Shown here piece after piece: positions 20,814 to 28,928 of a DNA stretch of 64,000 bases. Each line of letters starts with the position of its first letter. The stretch's first letter is position 1. The stretch spans positions 2,542,001 through 2,606,000 of the forward strand of contig OZ241871.1 in NCBI GenBank assembly GCA_965202955.1, read 5' to 3'. Both the position numbers and the translations under genes were made by a program. The DNA comes from Bin5 sp034422415. Its GTDB lineage: Bacteria; Chloroflexota; Anaerolineae; Caldilineales; Caldilineaceae. A model generated the notes under the pieces. It was not told the DNA's origin and ran no database searches. It saw only the letters and a list, made by a program, of their open reading frames with translations.

Positions 20814-22778
20814 ATGAAATGGCGTGCTCAGCGGCCAGCTTCGCAAAAGTCCGGTTCTTCTGCGCCCCTCTCCGGCAGGGGCGCATTTCGTGCTGCCGTC
20901 CGCCGCAAATTGGTCCCGAAACTGACCACCACCATCCTGTTCAGCATGCTGCTGCTGGCCCTGCTTCATTTATTCAACCAGGTTTTACTGCAGGACCCGG
21001 GGGTCTCCGCGGGAGAGCCCCGTTCAGCGCAGGCGTCCGCTCTCGAAGCGACGGCAACACCGGATTCCGGTTCTCCTGAAGAGGCTGAAATCGCCGCCAC
21101 CCTCGAAGCGGCGATCAAAGCGAGCGATGATGAGAACGCGCAATCGGACGCGACCGCAACCGCGACGGCCACTCCTCTGCCGTCCGCAGGGCTTCAGGGA
21201 CAGATCGTCGGTGGGGAGACCGCCGCGTCCGACGCCTGGCCGTGGATCGTCGCCATCCGCGCCTTCACCGAACCCGATTCCTACACCTTCTGCGGCGGCT
21301 CGCTCGTCGCTCCCAGCTGGGTGTTGACCGCCGCGCACTGCTTCGTCAATGCCGCGCCCGGTCAACTCACGGTGACCGTCGGCGTCCACAGGCTCGGCAG
21401 CGGCCAGGGCCACCGGTTCGAGGTTGACCGCATTCTCCTCCACCCCAGCTACGGTTTTGACTTCGCCCACGATTTTGCCCACGACCTCGCTCTGCTGCAT
21501 CTCACGCAGCCGGCAGAGGCCGAACAGGTCGCGTTCCTGTCGCCCGAAAACCTGGACCTGGCCGCGCCGGGTACGCTGTCGACCGTAATCGGCTGGGGCG
21601 CGCTCTCCGAAGACAGCGCCGCAGGCCTCCTCTCCTACGACCTGCAACAGGTTGAGCTGCCGATCGTGTCCGAGGGAGACTGCATTAGCGCGATGGGCAG
21701 AATGATCAACGAGAATCTTCTATGCGCCGGCTACAGCGAAGGGGGCAAAGATGCCTGCCACGGAGACAGCGGCAGCCCCCTTATCGTGGCGGACGGCTAC
21801 GGCGGCTGGCAGCTAGCCGGGATTGTCAGCTTCGGCATCGGCTGTGCGCGGCCGGAGTTCTACGGCGTCTATACCCGTGTCAGCCAGTACCACGACTGGA
21901 TTCTGGCCGAGATAAGCGAAGAGGATACGGCTGAGGAACGCGAGCCGACAGTGCTCATGCTGCCCGCGGTTTTCAACAGCGAGGCTGTTCTCAGGCTTCC
22001 CGGCATCCATAACGGCCTGCAGTCAACGCCAACGCCGCAGACGAGGCCCATAGTCGCGCAGCCGCCGCCCGTGCCCGACGGACGCATTCGCAAAGCGCGC
22101 GTTCCGGTCCTGATGTATCATTACGTCAGCGTGCCCCCGCCCGGCTCAGACATCTACCGGCGAGACCTGTCGGTCGCGCCTGAACTGTTCAGAAGCCATC
22201 TTCAGACCCTCGCCGACGCCGGTTACACGACCGTCAGCATGTATGATCTCGTCGAACACCTCAACCAGGGCGCGCCCCTGCCCGAGAAGCCGATCATACT
22301 CACCTTTGACGACGGCTATCGCGACAACTACCAGAACGCATTTCCCCTGCTGCAGGAGTTCGGTATGACAGCGATGTTTTTCGTTGTGACCGACTATATC
22401 GACGCGCAGAACCCGATCTATATGTCGTGGGATATGGCGCGCGAGATGCAGGCCGCCGGGATGTTCATCGAGTCTCACGGGCGCAACCATGCCAGCTTGC
22501 GCAACCGCACCGACAGTTACCTTGTCTGGCAGGCGCTGGGCAGCGCCGAGACGATCGAATACGAGCTCGGCGTGCGCCCCCGATTCGTCACCTACCCCTT
22601 CGGGCGCTACGACAACAGCACAATCCGTATTTTCGAAAGCGCCGGCTACTGGGGCGGCGTGACGATCGACGGCGGCGCCACCCACACGACCGGCAATCTC
22701 TTCCAGCTGAAACGCGTTCGCATGCGCGGCTCGACGTCTCCGGCCGAACTGCTGCGCCTCCTGTCGTTGAACTGGTGA
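20814..22778 (+). CDS. Trypsin-like serine protease fused to polysaccharide deacetylase
   Basis: A 654-residue surface protein with two enzymes in one chain. A basic N-terminus and a membrane anchor (about 37-60) are followed by a low-complexity linker. An S1A protease domain starts at IVGG (131-134) with the full triad H175 (AAHC), D224 (HDLALL), S319 (GDSG). D313, six residues before the Ser, is the trypsin-specificity Asp, so cleavage after Arg/Lys is expected. A Pro-rich linker (400-425) leads to a NodB-type deacetylase: 'VPVLMYHYV' (430-438), motif 1 TFDD (D499, D500), motif 2 H555/H559, and 'FVTYPFGRYDN' (591-601). It probably acts outside the membrane on protein and N-acetylated glycan. 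The IVGG N-terminus implies activation by cleavage after Q130. Confidence 0.88.
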   Translation: MKWRAQRPASQKSGSSAPLSGRGAFRAAVRRKLVPKLTTTILFSMLLLALLHLFNQVLLQDPGVSAGEPRSAQASALEATATPDSGSPEEAEIAATLEAAIKASDDENAQSDATATATATPLPSAGLQGQIVGGETAASDAWPWIVAIRAFTEPDSYTFCGGSLVAPSWVLTAAHCFVNAAPGQLTVTVGVHRLGSGQGHRFEVDRILLHPSYGFDFAHDFAHDLALLHLTQPAEAEQVAFLSPENLDLAAPGTLSTVIGWGALSEDSAAGLLSYDLQQVELPIVSEGDCISAMGRMINENLLCAGYSEGGKDACHGDSGSPLIVADGYGGWQLAGIVSFGIGCARPEFYGVYTRVSQYHDWILAEISEEDTAEEREPTVLMLPAVFNSEAVLRLPGIHNGLQSTPTPQTRPIVAQPPPVPDGRIRKARVPVLMYHYVSVPPPGSDIYRRDLSVAPELFRSHLQTLADAGYTTVSMYDLVEHLNQGAPLPEKPIILTFDDGYRDNYQNAFPLLQEFGMTAMFFVVTDYIDAQNPIYMSWDMAREMQAAGMFIESHGRNHASLRNRTDSYLVWQALGSAETIEYELGVRPRFVTYPFGRYDNSTIRIFESAGYWGGVTIDGGATHTTGNLFQLKRVRMRGSTSPAELLRLLSLNW

Positions 22779-22846
22779 CGACGGCAGTTGCCGGTTTCGA
22801 TTGTTTGTTCGTTTGTGTACAGGTCAGGGGAACTGCGGACAGGAGT

Positions 22847-23743
22847 TTACTTTGGCCGCAGACCTTCCGGCAGGCGGCTTGCGTCGACCACCAGGGCAGC
22901 CAAGGCGCGCAGGTTCATCAAATCCTTGCCGTCGCCGTCCTCTTTTTTGGGCGTCTCCAGCAGCATCGGCACGCCGTCCCAGCGTATGTCGTTGAGGATG
23001 TGGCGGAAGCCTTCCGCGCCCACGAAGCCTTCGCCGATGTGCGCATGCCGGTCCTTGCGGCTGCCGTGGTCATTGGCGCTGTCGTTGAAGTGCCAGCAGC
23101 CCACGCTCTCGATGCCGACCGTCTCCTCAAGCTCCGCCATCATCGCCTCGTAGCCCTCTTCCGTGCGAAAATCGTAGCCCGCGGCCAGCGCGTGACAGGT
23201 GTCGAGGCAGACGCCCACCCGCTCCTTCTCTTCCACCAGCGCAATGATCTGCGCCAGCTGCGCGAAGGTATAGCCCAGCGTGCTTCCCTGCCCCGCCATC
23301 AGCTCCAGCAGCGTGATCACGTCGGCGCAGTTGGGCAGCTGCGCGTGGATGCGGTTGAGCGCGTCCGCGATCCGTTGCAGCCCGGCCTCCTCGCCGCTGC
23401 CGGTGTGCGCGCCCGGATGCAGCACAACGTGACCGATTCCGTAGGCGTGCGCCCGCTGCAACTCATCCGCGAAGGCGGCGACGCTCTTCTCCCACAGGTC
23501 ATCTTTGGGCGAGGCCAGGTTGATGAGATAGGAAGCGTGGCTGACCGCGTACGCGACTCCGCTGGCCGGCATCTGCGTATTCCAGCGCGAGACGTCCTCT
23601 TCTTTCACCTCCGGACCGCTCCATTGGCGGTTGCTCTTCATGAAGACCTGCACCGCGTTGCTGTGCGCGGCCTCGGCCGCATCCAGCGCGTTGCTCACCC
23701 CACCGGCGATTGACATATGCGCGCCCAGTTTCAGTCCTGACAT
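22847..23743 (-). CDS. nfo: Deoxyribonuclease IV (endonuclease IV)
   Basis: AP endonuclease of base-excision repair, a zinc-dependent TIM barrel. The 298-residue protein shows 'LGAHMSIAGGV' at the N-terminus, 'HASYLINLASP', 'VVLHPGAHTG', 'LLELMAGQGSTLGYTFAQL', 'VCLDTCHALAAGYD', 'WHFNDSANDHGSRKDRHAHIGEG' and 'LLETPKKEDGDG', which carry the His, Asp and Glu zinc ligands. The ATG at 23743 follows GGAGG on the minus strand; the frame extends upstream but without similarity. It is convergent with the protease-deacetylase gene. Confidence 0.95.
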   Translation of the reverse strand: MSGLKLGAHMSIAGGVSNALDAAEAAHSNAVQVFMKSNRQWSGPEVKEEDVSRWNTQMPASGVAYAVSHASYLINLASPKDDLWEKSVAAFADELQRAHAYGIGHVVLHPGAHTGSGEEAGLQRIADALNRIHAQLPNCADVITLLELMAGQGSTLGYTFAQLAQIIALVEEKERVGVCLDTCHALAAGYDFRTEEGYEAMMAELEETVGIESVGCWHFNDSANDHGSRKDRHAHIGEGFVGAEGFRHILNDIRWDGVPMLLETPKKEDGDGKDLMNLRALAALVVDASRLPEGLRPK

Positions 23744-23940
23744 CGAGTGCCTCCGCTCTAAAGAATGAAATGGCTGCCCGCCCATAGGTACGCGCAGCCC
23801 ACTTTGTCTACCCTGACCGCTTTCTGCTATTCTACCCAATGGACCGAATGGCGGTCAAAGAAGCGGCGGGGAGCGCGCTCCGCATGACAACCCGTCCGAC
23901 CGTAACGTTTCGCCGCCAAAATGGTCCGAGAGGAACGAGC

Positions 23941-25356
23941 GTGATACACGAATCTGTCCACGAAATGCGCCGCGATCTGAGAGCGGCGGTTGGCATTGAC
24001 GACCGCGGGCGCGTCGAGCTGCTCGACGCGGACAAGATGCGCGCCGTTCAAATCGACACACTCGTGCGCGATGCGGTCTTCGGCACATTGCCGGTGAAAA
24101 CGTTCAGCCGCTGGTTGATCTGGGAACTCGGCCAGTTGATGGGCGCGTGCCCGGCCAGTATCCACGATCTATACATGGCGAGGGCGGCGGACGCCTGGTC
24201 GAATCGCACTATCCCGGCAATGAATATGCGTTTCGCCACTTACGAGGCCGGCCGCGCCGCCTACCGCGCCGCGCAGCGCACCCGGACAGGCGCCTTCATT
24301 TTCGAGATCGCCCGCAGCGAAATGGGCTACACATTCCAGGAGCCGGCCGAGTTCGCGACCGTCCTTATCGCCGCGGCGATCAAAGAGGACTACAGCGGCC
24401 CGATCTTCATCCAGGGCGACCATTTTCAGGTCGACGGCAAGAAGTACAGGACCGACCCGGACGGCGCGCTGCACGAGGTGAAGGCGCTGGCCAAAAAGGC
24501 GGTGGCGGCCGGTTATTGGAATATCGACATCGACACGAGCACACTCGTCACGCTCGAGCCGCCCTCGCTCGACGCGCAGCAGCATGACAACTACCTACGT
24601 TCGGCGCAGCTCACCAAGTTCATTCGCGACCTGGAGCCGGAAGGGGTGACCATCAGCCTTGGCGGCGAGATCGGCGAAGTCGGCGAGAAGAACTCGACCG
24701 TACCCGAATTGGACGCCTACGTCCACGGCTACAAGGCTGCGCTGGCCGAACTGGGCGACTACGCTGGTCTCAGCAAGATCAGCGTGGCCACCGGCACCAC
24801 GCATGGCGGTATTCTGCTGCCTGACGGCAGCCAGGCCGACGTCGCGGTCGACTTCGACACGCTGCGCGACCTGGGTGAACGCGCCCGCTTCCATGGCTCC
24901 GGCGGCGCGGTCCAGCACGGCGCGAGCACGCTGCCGGCCGAGCTGTTCAGCAAATTTCCCGAGACGCAGACGATCGAGATTCATCTGGCCACCGGCTTTA
25001 TGAACACCTTTTTCGATCATCCCGGCTTTCCCGAGCTGCTGCGCGCCGAAATGCACGCCCATCTGGACGCGCACCACGCCGACGAGCGCGGCGCCAGCGA
25101 TACCGACCTGGTCTTCCATTTGAAGACGCGCAAGAAGGCGCTGGGGCCCTTCAAGCCGGAGTTGTGGGCGTTGCCGCCTGAGCAGGCAGAGGCGATTTTT
25201 GCCGCGGTCGAGGACCACTACGCCTTTTTCTACGAAAAGCTGAATGTCGCCGGCACCCGACGGTTGGTGGACCAGATCGTCACGCCAGTCGTCCATCACA
25301 AACGGATGCCCGTTCTCACCCGCGGCGCAGGCGACGATGAAGGGCTGGCCGACTGA
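23941..25356 (+). CDS. Class II fructose-bisphosphate aldolase family protein
   Basis: A zinc-dependent class II aldolase-like protein of about 471 residues, longer than the usual ~300-360. Family marks: 'AFIFEIARSEMGYTFQEP', 'PIFIQGDHFQVD' (metal-binding His), 'GYWNIDIDTSTLVTLEPPS', 'ISLGGEIGEVGEKNSTV', 'KISVATGTTHGG' (second metal His) and 'RARFHGSGGAVQHGAS' (third). It could be a true aldolase, a tagatose-bisphosphate aldolase-like protein or a non-catalytic relative; the extended C-terminus with His/Asp-rich 'MHAHLDAHHADERG' is unusual. I chose GTG 23941 because AGAGGA lies 6 bases upstream; an upstream ATG at 23839 would add 34 Arg-rich residues. It is followed by tsaB. Confidence 0.8.
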   Translation: MIHESVHEMRRDLRAAVGIDDRGRVELLDADKMRAVQIDTLVRDAVFGTLPVKTFSRWLIWELGQLMGACPASIHDLYMARAADAWSNRTIPAMNMRFATYEAGRAAYRAAQRTRTGAFIFEIARSEMGYTFQEPAEFATVLIAAAIKEDYSGPIFIQGDHFQVDGKKYRTDPDGALHEVKALAKKAVAAGYWNIDIDTSTLVTLEPPSLDAQQHDNYLRSAQLTKFIRDLEPEGVTISLGGEIGEVGEKNSTVPELDAYVHGYKAALAELGDYAGLSKISVATGTTHGGILLPDGSQADVAVDFDTLRDLGERARFHGSGGAVQHGASTLPAELFSKFPETQTIEIHLATGFMNTFFDHPGFPELLRAEMHAHLDAHHADERGASDTDLVFHLKTRKKALGPFKPELWALPPEQAEAIFAAVEDHYAFFYEKLNVAGTRRLVDQIVTPVVHHKRMPVLTRGAGDDEGLAD

Positions 25357-25469
25357 CCGCCGACCACTTGTCTCCGACCACTTTCCACCGGCCACAGATC
25401 AGCGAACCGGTCATTCCATGAGTTCCCGCTGTTGCTGGTCACCGGCCACAAGCCACTAACCACTGGCGT
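25357..25469 (+). repeat. Degenerate CCACT-type low-complexity intergenic repeat
   Basis: Runs of imperfect ACCACT/CCACCGG units such as GACCACTTTCCACCGGCCAC and AAGCCACTAACCACTGG fill this spacer up to the tsaB start. Similar material occurs at 9858-9870, 18693-18745, 43288-43351, 50840-50876 and 60378-60421. Confidence 0.5.
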
Positions 25470-26216
25470 ATGCTGCTCGCTCTGGACGTCGCCTCCTCGA
25501 TCTGCACGGTGGCCCTGTTCGACCCCGCGAGCGACTCTGTTCTAGCGGAACGCGTCTGGCGCACGCGGCGCCGGCAGACCGAGGAGACGCTGCCGGCGGT
25601 ATCGCGTATGATGGAGCAGGCCGGCGCCGATATCGACGCGGTCGGCGCGGTCGCCGTCACCACCGGGCCTGGCAGCTTCACCGGCGTCCGCATCGGCATC
25701 AGCGCGGTCAAGGGGATTATGCTGGGGCTGCCGCAGCCACCCCGCGTCGTCGGTCTGCCGGTGTTGAGCGTCACTGCGGCCCGCTTTGTGCCCCTCGCGG
25801 CGGAGGCGGGCGCGGTGGTATGGCCGCTGCTGCAGGCCGGACGCGGCCGCTTCAACTGGGCGCTCGCGCCGCTCGATGACCCGCTCTGGCTGCCTCCCGT
25901 GTCCGAGCACTGCGCCGGGCAAGTTGAAGAGCTTGCTGCCGCGCTGCGTAGGGAAGATCGTCCCGTCTGGCTCGTGGGCGATCTGAATGATGCCCTACGC
26001 CAGGCTGTGCAAGATCTGCACCACGTGCGCTGCATTGATCCCGCCGTCGTTTTCGATCTGCCGGTTGATGGCCGCGGCGCTGCCTTTACCGCACAGTTCG
26101 GCTCGACGCCGACGCGCGGAGAGTCGCTCGCCCGGCTGGCGCTTCGCCATCTGCGTGCCGGCTCGTCCGCGCTTACGGCCCCCTTGCAGCCACTCTATCT
26201 GCTCCCGCCGCGTTGA
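25470..26216 (+). CDS. tsaB: tRNA threonylcarbamoyladenosine biosynthesis protein TsaB
   Basis: Partner of TsaD/TsaE in making the universal t6A37 tRNA modification. The 248-residue protein starts 'MLLALDVASSICTVALFD' (actin-like ATPase fold) and has the key 'VAVTTGPGSFTGVRIGISAVKGIMLGL' block near 62-88. The C-terminal half is more divergent, as usual for TsaB. The neighbour rimI downstream is the common tsaB-rimI arrangement. The ribosome-binding site is poor; the leader is a CCACT-type repeat. Confidence 0.93.
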   Translation: MLLALDVASSICTVALFDPASDSVLAERVWRTRRRQTEETLPAVSRMMEQAGADIDAVGAVAVTTGPGSFTGVRIGISAVKGIMLGLPQPPRVVGLPVLSVTAARFVPLAAEAGAVVWPLLQAGRGRFNWALAPLDDPLWLPPVSEHCAGQVEELAAALRREDRPVWLVGDLNDALRQAVQDLHHVRCIDPAVVFDLPVDGRGAAFTAQFGSTPTRGESLARLALRHLRAGSSALTAPLQPLYLLPPR

Positions 26217-26262
26217 CAGCGGTTGTCAGTTACCAACATAATTACTTACCTAAACAACTATC

Positions 26263-26916
26263 ATGTCAATGACTGAGAAGGGGGCGGCCCCGCCCGGCCA
26301 TGAGGGACAGACCGACCAGCGCGACGAGAGCCGGTGGACCTGTGCGCTGGAGATCGGTCCGCTGACCCTGGCCGATCTGGCGGCCGTGATGGCGCTGGAG
26401 TCGGTCAGCTTCCCCTCTCCCTGGTCGCTTGCCACCTACCACAGCGAGCTGACGCGCAACCGCCGCAGCCGCTATCTCAAAGTCTCGCCAGTCCCCGGAA
26501 CCAGTCCGCCCGCGCTGCCCGCGCTGATCGCGCAGGGCGGCTTCATGCGCTTCGGCGCCGAGATGCACATCGTTACCATTGCCGTGCAGCCGGGCTGGCG
26601 CGGCCGCTCGATCGGTGAGTGGCTGCTGCTGGCGCTGCTGGCGCTGGGCCGCGAGGAGGGCGCGCAGACCGCCGCGCTGGAGGTGCGCGTCAGCAATGAA
26701 GTCGCGCGGCGGCTCTACTGCAAGCTGAATTTTGCCGAGGTCGGCTACCGGCGGCGCTACTACCCGGACAAGGAGGATGCGTGCATCCTGGAGCTGGCGG
26801 ACCTGCACGCGCAGCGCGTGTGGCAGCCGCTGAGGGAACGGTTCGAGCGGCTGTCGGCGTTGATGGCACGCGGGGTGGGCGCGCCGGGTGGAGTAACTGG
26901 ACCCCAAGACGAATGA
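26263..26916 (+). CDS. rimI: Ribosomal protein S18-alanine N-acetyltransferase (RimI-like)
   Basis: A GNAT acetyltransferase of 217 residues. After an extended 35-residue N-terminus come 'LTLADLAAVMALESVSFPSPWSLATY', 'MHIVTIAVQPGWRGRSIGEWLLLALLALGREEG' (acetyl-CoA motif Q/RxxGxG/A near 111-118) and 'LEVRVSNEVARRLYCKLNFAEVGYRRRYYPDKEDACIL'. The LEVR-S-N-A-LY and GF-like (here NF) and YY segments are the RimI signature. It follows tsaB by about 45 bases. Role inferred: N-terminal acetylation of S18. Confidence 0.9.
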   Translation: MSMTEKGAAPPGHEGQTDQRDESRWTCALEIGPLTLADLAAVMALESVSFPSPWSLATYHSELTRNRRSRYLKVSPVPGTSPPALPALIAQGGFMRFGAEMHIVTIAVQPGWRGRSIGEWLLLALLALGREEGAQTAALEVRVSNEVARRLYCKLNFAEVGYRRRYYPDKEDACILELADLHAQRVWQPLRERFERLSALMARGVGAPGGVTGPQDE

Positions 26917-26992
26917 GAGCACCAACCCATCCCGACTCCAACTTCGCTAAGGCGCCACTAAGGTCGATTCTACTGTATCGGAGGTTGAGTTT

Positions 26993-27448
26993 TTGAAAAC
27001 GGTCCGAAATATCATCGCCATTGCGGCTTTCGTCCTGATCGGCCTCGCGCTCGGCGGCCAGGGCGACGGCGATGGCAGCGTTCAGCTGTCGCCGCTGCGG
27101 TCTACGCAGGCGGCGGACCGGGCGACAGTGACAGGGGCTACGGTTACGGCGACGGTCACGGCTACAGTTGCGCTCACGCCGGCGCCAACGCCGACTGCGA
27201 CAATCACGCCGACGCCGACTCCGACGCAGCTTCCCCCCACAGCTGTCAGACCGAAAGAGGTGACCGTCTTTCCGGGCGTGCCGCAGGAGGCCGTGTGGGG
27301 CCTGGTGGTTCGGGTGGCGGACGGCGACACGCTGACCGTGCGCTTCGAGGACGGTGTCGAAGAGCGTGTCCGGCTGCTGGACGTGGATACGCCGGAGACG
27401 GTGCATCCCAACCGGCCGGAGGAGTGCTTCGGCGCGCCGAGGAATTAG
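26993..27448 (+). pseudogene. Truncated staphylococcal-nuclease-like (SNase) exported protein
   Basis: A TTG start (26993) lies 8 bases after GGAGG. The product has a signal-like hydrophobic segment (6-21), a Thr/Pro-rich linker (45-82) and the first half of an SNase domain: 'VVRVADGDTLTVRFEDGVEERVRLLDVDTPETVHP' (105-139), including the DGDT and DTPE motifs. The frame stops at residue 151 just after 'ECFG', where intact SNases continue for ~70 more residues including a second catalytic Arg. A GCGCGC run lies at the break; shifting frame there gives 'AEE', but the sequence beyond does not look like SNase. Best read as a 3'-deleted remnant. Confidence 0.65.
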
Positions 27449-27523
27449 GTGGCAGCGCAATATGGCTCGCGTATTCCTTTCGGAGTGACAATGAGATAGG
27501 CCGAAAGGGTGACATTTTCGTTC

Positions 27524-27889
27524 ATGCGTTTGAAGTCGTTGTATCTGCTGATCGTTGGGGCGAGCGCGCTGTTCGCTGCCGGCTGTGCCTTGGGTCCATA
27601 CAGCAACCCAAACTATGATCCTGACTGGCCTACCATCGAGCCAGTCGGCGACCTTGAGACGGTGGGCAATCTGCGCCCGGATCTGCTCTGGTATACGGAG
27701 ACGGATGAGCCGATCCTGACTTCCGCCAACAGGTACTCCCACCGCCGGCTCTCCCCAGCCAAATTTACGAGACTTTCGCCGATTCGTCCTACCTGCTATG
27801 ATAGGCGTACCGTGCCATCCTGTCTGCTATCGTCTCGGGGATGGCAGCGCGCCTGCTATGCAAGGAGAACTTTCTGCCGATGCGTATGA
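27524..27889 (+). CDS. Small putative lipoprotein, possibly decayed at the 3' end
   Basis: The frame from ATG 27524 starts with a classic lipoprotein signal peptide, 'MRLKSLYLLIVGASALFAAGC' being split as a charged start, a hydrophobic core and lipobox AAGC. About 50 acceptable residues follow ('GPYSNPNYDPDWPTIEP'). From roughly 27740 onward it becomes Arg/Cys-rich and unlike a real protein, and it overlaps the ribosome-binding site and start of the next gene. A shorter functional peptide or a frameshifted remnant are both possible. A GTG at 27509 is an alternative start. No family recognised. Confidence 0.45.
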   Translation: MRLKSLYLLIVGASALFAAGCALGPYSNPNYDPDWPTIEPVGDLETVGNLRPDLLWYTETDEPILTSANRYSHRRLSPAKFTRLSPIRPTCYDRRTVPSCLLSSRGWQRACYARRTFCRCV

Positions 27890-28911
27890 ATTCGTTGACT
27901 GCGCAACATTTTTGCAAGGCGAGCGCCCGGAAGTCGCTCAGTGCGGCGTTGGCGCTCGGCGTGAGCGCGTTCCTTCTGGCCGGATGCGGCCTTTTCACCG
28001 GCCCGGAGCCAACACCGACAGCCACGCGCCAAATGATGGCCTCCGTCCCTACCTTTACGCCCGCGCCTCCGACCGCGCAGGTCGCCAGCGGCGCGGCGGT
28101 TCAGCAGCCGGCACAGCAACAGGTTGTCCAGCCCACCGACACGCCAGTTCCGCCCGCGCCGACCGACACGCCGATACCGGAACAGACTGTGGCACGATTT
28201 ACGGTCAAGAGCGACCTGCAGGCCCCCGCTGTGAATGTGCGCAGCGGGCCGAGTACAAGTTTCCCCCCACTCGGCACCGTTCAGAGAGGACAGCAGTTTG
28301 AGATCAGCGGCAAGAATGTGGAGGGCACCTGGTATGCGTTCACTTTCAATGGCCGGCAGGGTTGGATCTACGTGGAACTGGTCAACGTCGAGAACCCGCA
28401 GTTGATCGCGCTCGCCCAGAACATCCCCGCCACGCCGGTTCCGCCTCCGCCGACCGCCACACCTGTGCCTACCGCGCCGGCCCCGGCCGACCCGTGCGCC
28501 GGCATCGGCGGCGACGGCTGCAAGTTCAGACTGCGAGAAGGGCCCAAGTTCGGTCACAATGGTGGTTCCGAGTTGAAGCTCTTGCTCGGCTTTGTACGCG
28601 TTCTCGGCGATGGCAAATACGAGTGGCAGGGCTCATATTTTGTGGGATTGATCAAAGATGGGACCCAGGTGATGCCCACGACGGACAAGGACTGGGAGGT
28701 CCGCAGCTGGTTGGGCAATCCCGGTGGAGGAGGCCTTGGTTCGCACAATTATACCTATAATCTCAAACGCGACCGGCTGCCCGGGGGAACGGTGAACGGG
28801 AACTACACGATGTGGGTGATGGACGGCCACGGAAAGCGCGACAGCCAGAATATCCAGTTTACCGTGTCGGGGGACCAGGGCGAGGTTTGGATCATTCTCA
28901 GTCAGAACTAA
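27880..28911 (+). CDS. Lipoprotein with bacterial SH3 domain and C-terminal beta domain
   Basis: A 343-residue exported lipoprotein: signal peptide with lipobox LLAGC (C36), a Thr/Pro/Gln-rich spacer, an SH3b domain ('VNVRSGPSTSFPPLGTVQRGQQFEI...WYAF..GRQGWIY', about 113-165), a second Pro-rich spacer, then an unrecognised ~120-residue C-terminal domain ('CKFRLREGPKFGHNGGSELKLLLGF' to the end) with a paired 'GSYFVGLIKDGTQVMP' region. SH3b domains usually bind the cell wall. I chose ATG 27880, 12 bases after AGGAG; a second ATG at 27886 is also possible. Confidence 0.8.
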   Translation: MRMNSLTAQHFCKASARKSLSAALALGVSAFLLAGCGLFTGPEPTPTATRQMMASVPTFTPAPPTAQVASGAAVQQPAQQQVVQPTDTPVPPAPTDTPIPEQTVARFTVKSDLQAPAVNVRSGPSTSFPPLGTVQRGQQFEISGKNVEGTWYAFTFNGRQGWIYVELVNVENPQLIALAQNIPATPVPPPPTATPVPTAPAPADPCAGIGGDGCKFRLREGPKFGHNGGSELKLLLGFVRVLGDGKYEWQGSYFVGLIKDGTQVMPTTDKDWEVRSWLGNPGGGGLGSHNYTYNLKRDRLPGGTVNGNYTMWVMDGHGKRDSQNIQFTVSGDQGEVWIILSQN

Positions 28912-28928
28912 GCCAGGGAGACGGGGCG

